Shown here: positions 5,693 through 9,173 of the stretch, in pieces
Position numbering within the stretch: the first letter of the stretch is position 1
Layout: each line of letters starts with the position of its first letter
Assembly: GCA_030607635.1 (NCBI GenBank)
Contig: JAUWJP010000048.1
Coordinates: 1-9,173, forward strand
Origin: Candidatus Aminicenantota bacterium
Lineage (GTDB): Bacteria > Acidobacteriota > Aminicenantia > Aminicenantales > Aminicenantaceae
Direction: 5' to 3'
Length of the DNA stretch: 9,173 nt
Notes under the pieces: generated by a model
Database searches by the model: none
What the model was told of the DNA's origin: nothing
Seen by the model: the letters and a program-made list of their open reading frames with translations, nothing else
Made by a program: the position numbers and the translations under genes

Positions 5693-8435
5693 CTTCGGAG
5701 AAAAAAAACAAGCACAATTTTTTCTCCTGTTCTTCTTTATTGTTTTTTTACCCCAGGAATCTGTTTCCCTCTCTCAAAAGCCCTCTCCTCTCATAGCTAA
5801 AGTGTCTGTCTGGATTGACGGCCAACCAGACGGTGAAGATATGGGAGAATTGATTCCTGTAAAGGAAGGACAGGAGTTCTCTTTAAAAAAGATCACCAAC
5901 AGCATTAAACAGATTTACAGGACCGGGCTTTTCTCTGATGTTCAAGTTTTGAAGGAGGGAGAGCAGGAAATCCAGCTAACTTTTCTTCTGACCAGGCGGT
6001 TTTTTATACGAAAGATTATCTTTAGGGGAAGACGAAAGGTCTCTCGTAAAAACCTAAAGGAAAGCTTGTTCTCTTTATCTGAGGGGAGTTTTTTCTCCGA
6101 TGAGAAGGTGAGCAAGGCTGTTGGAGAATTAAAGGAAGCTCTTACCAAGAAAGGCTATTTTCAGCCTGAGATTGAGACTTTTGCCGAGAGAGATTCCAGA
6201 AGTCCCACAGTTAAAGTGATTTTTGAGATTCGCTCTGCCAGAAGGTACATTATCAAGAAAATTGCTTTTTCAGGAGAGAAGATTCTCCCCGAAGCTGAGT
6301 TGAAGAAAGAAATGAAAATCAGGGAAGGGGATGTATACGTTCCCTCAGCTCTCGATGAGGGCCTTACAAGGCTTAAAGAATTTTATGGTTCGAAGGGCTA
6401 TCAAAGAACAGAGATTGATGTCGAAGAAGTTAGATTTGATGAAAGGGAGCGGAGTGCTTACCTTTCTTTAAGAATTATCCCTCATGAGAAAATAGAGATT
6501 GTTGTAGAAGGAGCGCAAGTTCCTTTGAGGCTTCTGGAACCAATCTGGGAGCCAAGAATATTTGAAGAGTGGGGACTCGCCGAAGGAGCAGCAAAAATTA
6601 TAGCATACCTGAGGAAAAAAGGTTATCTTTTTTGTTTTGTCGCTTCGTCCATTGAAAAAACGGATAACGAGATGCGCGTTGTTTATAAAGTCAGCCCGGG
6701 CGAGAAATTCAAGATTAAGGATGTTTCTTTTGAAGGGTTGAAATATTTTACCCCCGAAGAGTTAACAGAAGAGCTTGCCTCAGAGGCAAATGCTCCTTTT
6801 TTGAACTGGATAGACGGGGAAAGACTGTTTGGATTGCCCGCGGAGATAGTATTTCTTTATAAGACCAGAGGATTTCCTGATGCAAGAGTAAATTTGAATT
6901 TTTTTCCGCGGGGAAAAACGGTAAGAGCCCATTTTTTTATCGAGGAAGGAGCCCAGGAGAAGATTGAAAAGATATCTTTTGAAGGAACAAACCTGTTTAG
7001 CAAAGAAACCCTTCTTAAGCAAATAAGCAGCTTTGAGGGCGGATTTTTCTACCAGCCCAACCTCCAGAAAGACACGGAAAGACTTGGTAACTTTTATCTG
7101 CACCAGGGCGTTAGAGGAACTGAAATTAGGGCCAGGATTGAAAGAATAGGAGAGAATCTCTTTTCTGTTTTTTTTGGTATTAAAGAAGGGAAAAAAGTCA
7201 ATATTGAGAAAATAGTGATTACAGGAAATATTGTTACAAAAAGACGCACCATTATCAGAGAGCTTAGAGTAAAAGAGGGAGAATATGCTCTCTATGAACG
7301 AATACGAGAGTCGAAAAGAAGGCTTGAAAAGCTGGGTATTTTCACAGAAGTGAAAATTGATGAAATTCCCATCTTAATTGAAAGGGAAAACTTGATCATC
7401 AGCGTCAGGGAAGGCAAGAGATATTATGCCGGGCTGGGTGTAGGATTGGAGACCAGGGGCGACCGCCAGCCTTTTGCTCTTTGGAATAACCCGGTTAGGC
7501 TTAGAGGAACGGCCGAGTTTATAAAGAGTAATGTTTTAGGTTCTGCAGCTCAACTAAGCCTCGTTGGGCAATTCGGTTTCAAAGAAAAAAGAGGAGTTTT
7601 TTCCTGGGAACAGCCTTACTTTTTTGGGCTCTCGATGCACACCTATATGAATGCATGGCTGGAAAGGGAAGAGCGGGAGAGCTTTACCTTCGTCCGACAA
7701 GGTGTAAGTCTCACAGCCATAAAGTCCGTTTCAAAGGATCTTTTGTTCCTGACGACTCTGAGGTGGGCAAGGACAAATTTTTTTATCCTGCTGGTTGAAG
7801 AATCAGAAGTTGACCGTCAGCATCGTCCCTTTTCTGCAACTTCTATCTCTGGCAGCCTCATCTGGGACAGAAGGGATGAATCTTTTAATCCGGAGAAAGG
7901 GCCTTTTTTAAGTTTTGTCCTTGAAAGGGCCTTTCCTCTTCTCAAGTCTGAGTCAAATTATTTAAAAAGCTTCGTCAAGTATAAGCATTTTATCCCAGTT
8001 TTTTCCGGTGTTACATTTATCGCCACCTCCCGTCTTGGATTGGGAGGAGGCAGAAGGTCTATTCCTATTCATGAGAGGTTTTTTGCTGGGGGCAGCAACT
8101 CTTTCCGCGGGGCAAAGTTTGATGAGTTAGGTCCAAAAGACCCGGTTTCACAGAAGCCTGTTGGAGGAGAAGCCCTGTTTTTGTTAAACTTTGAACTGAC
8201 ATTTCCTCTGATTCCCGCGATTAAAGATTTATCAGGGGCTCTTTTTTACGATAAAGGCAATGTTTTCGAGAAAACGACGCATTTTAACCCGACTGCTCTT
8301 CAAGATGCTGTGGGGATTGGAATCCGGTATCGTACTCCCTTGGGTCCTATACGTTTGGAATTCGGCTGGAATTTGGATGCAGCTAAAGGAGAAAGAAAAC
8401 CTTTAGTTTTTATTACGATTGGAAATGTCTTCTAA
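5667..8435 (+). CDS. bamA: Omp85/BamA-family outer-membrane insertase with seven apparent POTRA domains
   Basis: Inserts beta-barrel proteins into the outer membrane. From ATG 5667 it has 922 aa: a basic N-region, a hydrophobic signal-peptide core (FFLLFFFIVFL, about 19-29) and then repeated POTRA units. I count seven, at roughly 42-109, 110-191, 192-273, 274-345, 346-428, 429-508 and 509-583. Most open with a pattern like 'I.ki.F.G...' and end in '.v.v.v.EG'. The barrel runs from about 584 to 922. It contains GGSNSFRGAKFDELGP, the loop-6 (V/I)RG(F/Y)-type motif with Arg814, and ends in the outer-membrane signature ITIGNVF with terminal Phe. E. coli BamA has five POTRAs and TamA three. The frame is open further up to ATG 5616 and 5643, but 5667 gives the best signal peptide and only 26 bases of overlap with tamB; AAGAGGG lies 14 bases upstream. 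Position next to tamB allows a TamA-like role, so bamA versus tamA is not settled. Confidence 0.92.
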   Translation: MLKFIRDFSFGEKKQAQFFLLFFFIVFLPQESVSLSQKPSPLIAKVSVWIDGQPDGEDMGELIPVKEGQEFSLKKITNSIKQIYRTGLFSDVQVLKEGEQEIQLTFLLTRRFFIRKIIFRGRRKVSRKNLKESLFSLSEGSFFSDEKVSKAVGELKEALTKKGYFQPEIETFAERDSRSPTVKVIFEIRSARRYIIKKIAFSGEKILPEAELKKEMKIREGDVYVPSALDEGLTRLKEFYGSKGYQRTEIDVEEVRFDERERSAYLSLRIIPHEKIEIVVEGAQVPLRLLEPIWEPRIFEEWGLAEGAAKIIAYLRKKGYLFCFVASSIEKTDNEMRVVYKVSPGEKFKIKDVSFEGLKYFTPEELTEELASEANAPFLNWIDGERLFGLPAEIVFLYKTRGFPDARVNLNFFPRGKTVRAHFFIEEGAQEKIEKISFEGTNLFSKETLLKQISSFEGGFFYQPNLQKDTERLGNFYLHQGVRGTEIRARIERIGENLFSVFFGIKEGKKVNIEKIVITGNIVTKRRTIIRELRVKEGEYALYERIRESKRRLEKLGIFTEVKIDEIPILIERENLIISVREGKRYYAGLGVGLETRGDRQPFALWNNPVRLRGTAEFIKSNVLGSAAQLSLVGQFGFKEKRGVFSWEQPYFFGLSMHTYMNAWLEREERESFTFVRQGVSLTAIKSVSKDLLFLTTLRWARTNFFILLVEESEVDRQHRPFSATSISGSLIWDRRDESFNPEKGPFLSFVLERAFPLLKSESNYLKSFVKYKHFIPVFSGVTFIATSRLGLGGGRRSIPIHERFFAGGSNSFRGAKFDELGPKDPVSQKPVGGEALFLLNFELTFPLIPAIKDLSGALFYDKGNVFEKTTHFNPTALQDAVGIGIRYRTPLGPIRLEFGWNLDAAKGERKPLVFITIGNVF

Positions 8436-9108
8436 AAATATGCCCAAAATGAGACGACTGAATATTTTTCCCCGGACTTTTTTCTTTCAATTAATTAAAG
8501 TCATTTTATTTCTTTCTACCGTTTACTGCTTTTCAGAAACAGTAGACCGGATCGTGGCTGTGGTCAACGAGCAGGTCATAACATTAACTGATCTTAGGAT
8601 TGCAGAGGCATTCGGCCTGCACGATGAAGAGCTCAAGGAAGGGTCTGGAAACCTTCGTCCGTTGATACTGGAGCGGCTGATTGATCAAAAACTTGTTATT
8701 GCTTTAGCAGGCGAAGAGGTCCTGGTAGAAAAGGAGGAGTTGGATTCTTTCCAGGCAAGAATAATCGAGAGATTGGGTAATGAGCCAGTCCGTAGAAAGC
8801 TTGAAGAGTTTGACCTGGATTGGGATGATTTAAGAGGCTATATCCGAGAGAAAATCAATTATCAAAAAATCATATCTCGGAAATTTGGCCAACGAATTAT
8901 TGTGAGTTTAAAGGAAATCGAGGACTATTACAAACAGAGCTATGTCTCTTCTCAAAGAGAGAAGGGATTGGAGTCTCGACCGATGATGGAGATTCTCGAC
9001 CTGCTTGAATCCCTTATCATCCAGGAAAAAGTTAAAACTCAGATTAATGATTGGATAAAAAACCTGAGGAAAAAGGCGGATATACAGATATTATTGCAGG
9101 AAATATAG
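8425..9108 (+). CDS. SurA-like periplasmic chaperone lacking a parvulin (PPIase) domain
   Basis: 227 aa from ATG 8425. A signal peptide is visible: a basic stretch (KMRRLNIFPR), a hydrophobic core at about 18-37, and likely cleavage near YCFS/ETV. The mature start, VDRIVAVVNEQVITLTDLR (about 40-58), is the classic opening of the SurA N-terminal domain. LILERLIDQKLVI (about 80-92) and helical, charged segments follow. After LKEIEDYYKQ (about 162-171), where SurA and PpiD relatives enter a parvulin domain, the chain instead passes quickly to the helix and strand that close the SurA chaperone fold (WIKNLRKKADIQILL). No parvulin-type motif is visible, so it is predicted to be a holdase for unfolded outer-membrane proteins without prolyl isomerase activity. 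The gene overlaps the Omp85 stop by 11 bases; ATG 8440 and 8449 are alternative starts and none has a convincing ribosome binding site, suggesting translational coupling. The Cys before the cleavage site lacks a lipobox. Confidence 0.85.
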   Translation: MSSKNMPKMRRLNIFPRTFFFQLIKVILFLSTVYCFSETVDRIVAVVNEQVITLTDLRIAEAFGLHDEELKEGSGNLRPLILERLIDQKLVIALAGEEVLVEKEELDSFQARIIERLGNEPVRRKLEEFDLDWDDLRGYIREKINYQKIISRKFGQRIIVSLKEIEDYYKQSYVSSQREKGLESRPMMEILDLLESLIIQEKVKTQINDWIKNLRKKADIQILLQEI

Positions 9109-9110
9109 GC

Positions 9111-9126
9111 GCTTGATTCATCAAGC
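9111..9126 (+). terminator. Hairpin two bases after the last stop codon; possible operon end
   Basis: GCTTGAT (9111-9117) is the reverse complement of ATCAAGC (9120-9126); realistically this is a 6-bp stem with a TTCA loop. It follows the stop of the SurA-like gene directly. There is no T-run afterwards (the next bases are TGACAAAAAGG), so a standard intrinsic terminator is not shown. It may be an mRNA-stabilising 3' hairpin or part of the repeat unit next to it. Confidence 0.3.
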
Positions 9127-9148
9127 TGACAAAAAGGCTGACAAAAAG
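9125..9148. repeat. Perfect 12-base tandem direct repeat (2 copies)
   Basis: GCTGACAAAAAG occurs at 9125-9136 and again at 9137-9148 with no mismatch. The first copy shares its GC with the hairpin arm, and the second runs into the GGGGACAG motif. It could be replication slippage or a duplication made at the edge of an inserted repeat. Confidence 0.6.
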
Positions 9149-9166
9149 GGGACAGGCTACTTTTCC
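9148..9166. repeat. GGGGACAG-type intergenic repeat end, cut by the window edge
   Basis: GGGGACAGGCTACTTTTCC. The first eight bases differ from the GGGGTCAG ends of the element at 1957-2161 by one base. From memory, motifs of this kind recur between genes in uncultured and deltaproteobacterial genomes, often near IS200-like transposases; I cannot verify that here. It is probably the left edge of a second element or repeat continuing beyond 9173. Confidence 0.35.
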
Positions 9167-9173
9167 GTTAAAA

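Noticed and set aside
6780..7103. 107-codon minus-strand open frame within the Omp85 gene
   Set aside because: It is antisense to POTRA-encoding sequence; its Lys/Ser-rich composition is an artefact of the opposite strand.
8425..8545. Lipoprotein signal at the Cys near the SurA-like signal peptide end
   Set aside because: The residues before the Cys are STVY; Tyr at -1 does not satisfy the lipobox, and SurA proteins are normally soluble.
1..9173. tRNA, rRNA, CRISPR array, toxin-antitoxin, phage or defence genes
   Set aside because: None was seen on either strand. Almost the whole window is occupied by five well-assigned genes, and nothing points to a new defence or mobile system beyond the small intergenic repeats described.

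Overview
The window comes from a Gram-negative (diderm) bacterium: three of its five genes build or serve an outer membrane (TamB, an Omp85/BamA-family barrel, and a SurA-like periplasmic chaperone). Base composition is slightly AT-rich by eye and even across the genes. The phylum cannot be fixed from the sequence. The gene set and the GGGGTCAG / GGGGACAG intergenic motifs would fit an uncultured lineage such as Acidobacteriota/Aminicenantes or a deltaproteobacterial relative, but that is a guess.

Region 1 (1-1953, + strand) is the end of an acyl-CoA/pyruvate carboxylase locus. A biotin carboxylase subunit, missing about its first 15 residues because the window starts inside it, is followed after one base by a small biotin-carrier subunit. 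The carrier has an N-terminal domain resembling the 'BT' segment of propionyl-CoA carboxylase alpha chains. Together the two proteins look like one such alpha chain split into two genes. The carboxyltransferase subunit is not in the window.

Region 2 (1954-2278) is a 325-base gap. Its first two thirds (1957-2161) are bounded by a perfect 9-base inverted repeat (CGGGGTCAG / CTGACCCCG) and look like a small non-autonomous mobile element or the remnant of one. The rest holds an extended -10 promoter (TGATATAAT, 2190-2198), a 7-bp hairpin in the presumed leader (2240-2260) and a weak ribosome binding site.

Region 3 (2279-9108, + strand) is a compact outer-membrane biogenesis operon: tamB, then an Omp85 protein with seven apparent POTRA domains, then a SurA-type chaperone without a parvulin domain. 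Each gene overlaps the next, so they are probably co-transcribed and translationally coupled. The likely logic is that the SurA-like protein escorts unfolded outer-membrane proteins, the Omp85 barrel inserts them, and TamB bridges the periplasm to the Omp85 protein.

Region 4 (9109-9173) holds a hairpin, a perfect 12-base tandem repeat and a GGGGACAG motif, probably the edge of another intergenic repeat that runs out of the window. I found no RNA gene, CRISPR array, phage gene, intact transposase or defence system. The most unusual points are the seven-POTRA barrel paired with TamB, the PPIase-less SurA, and the inverted-repeat element beside the tamB promoter.
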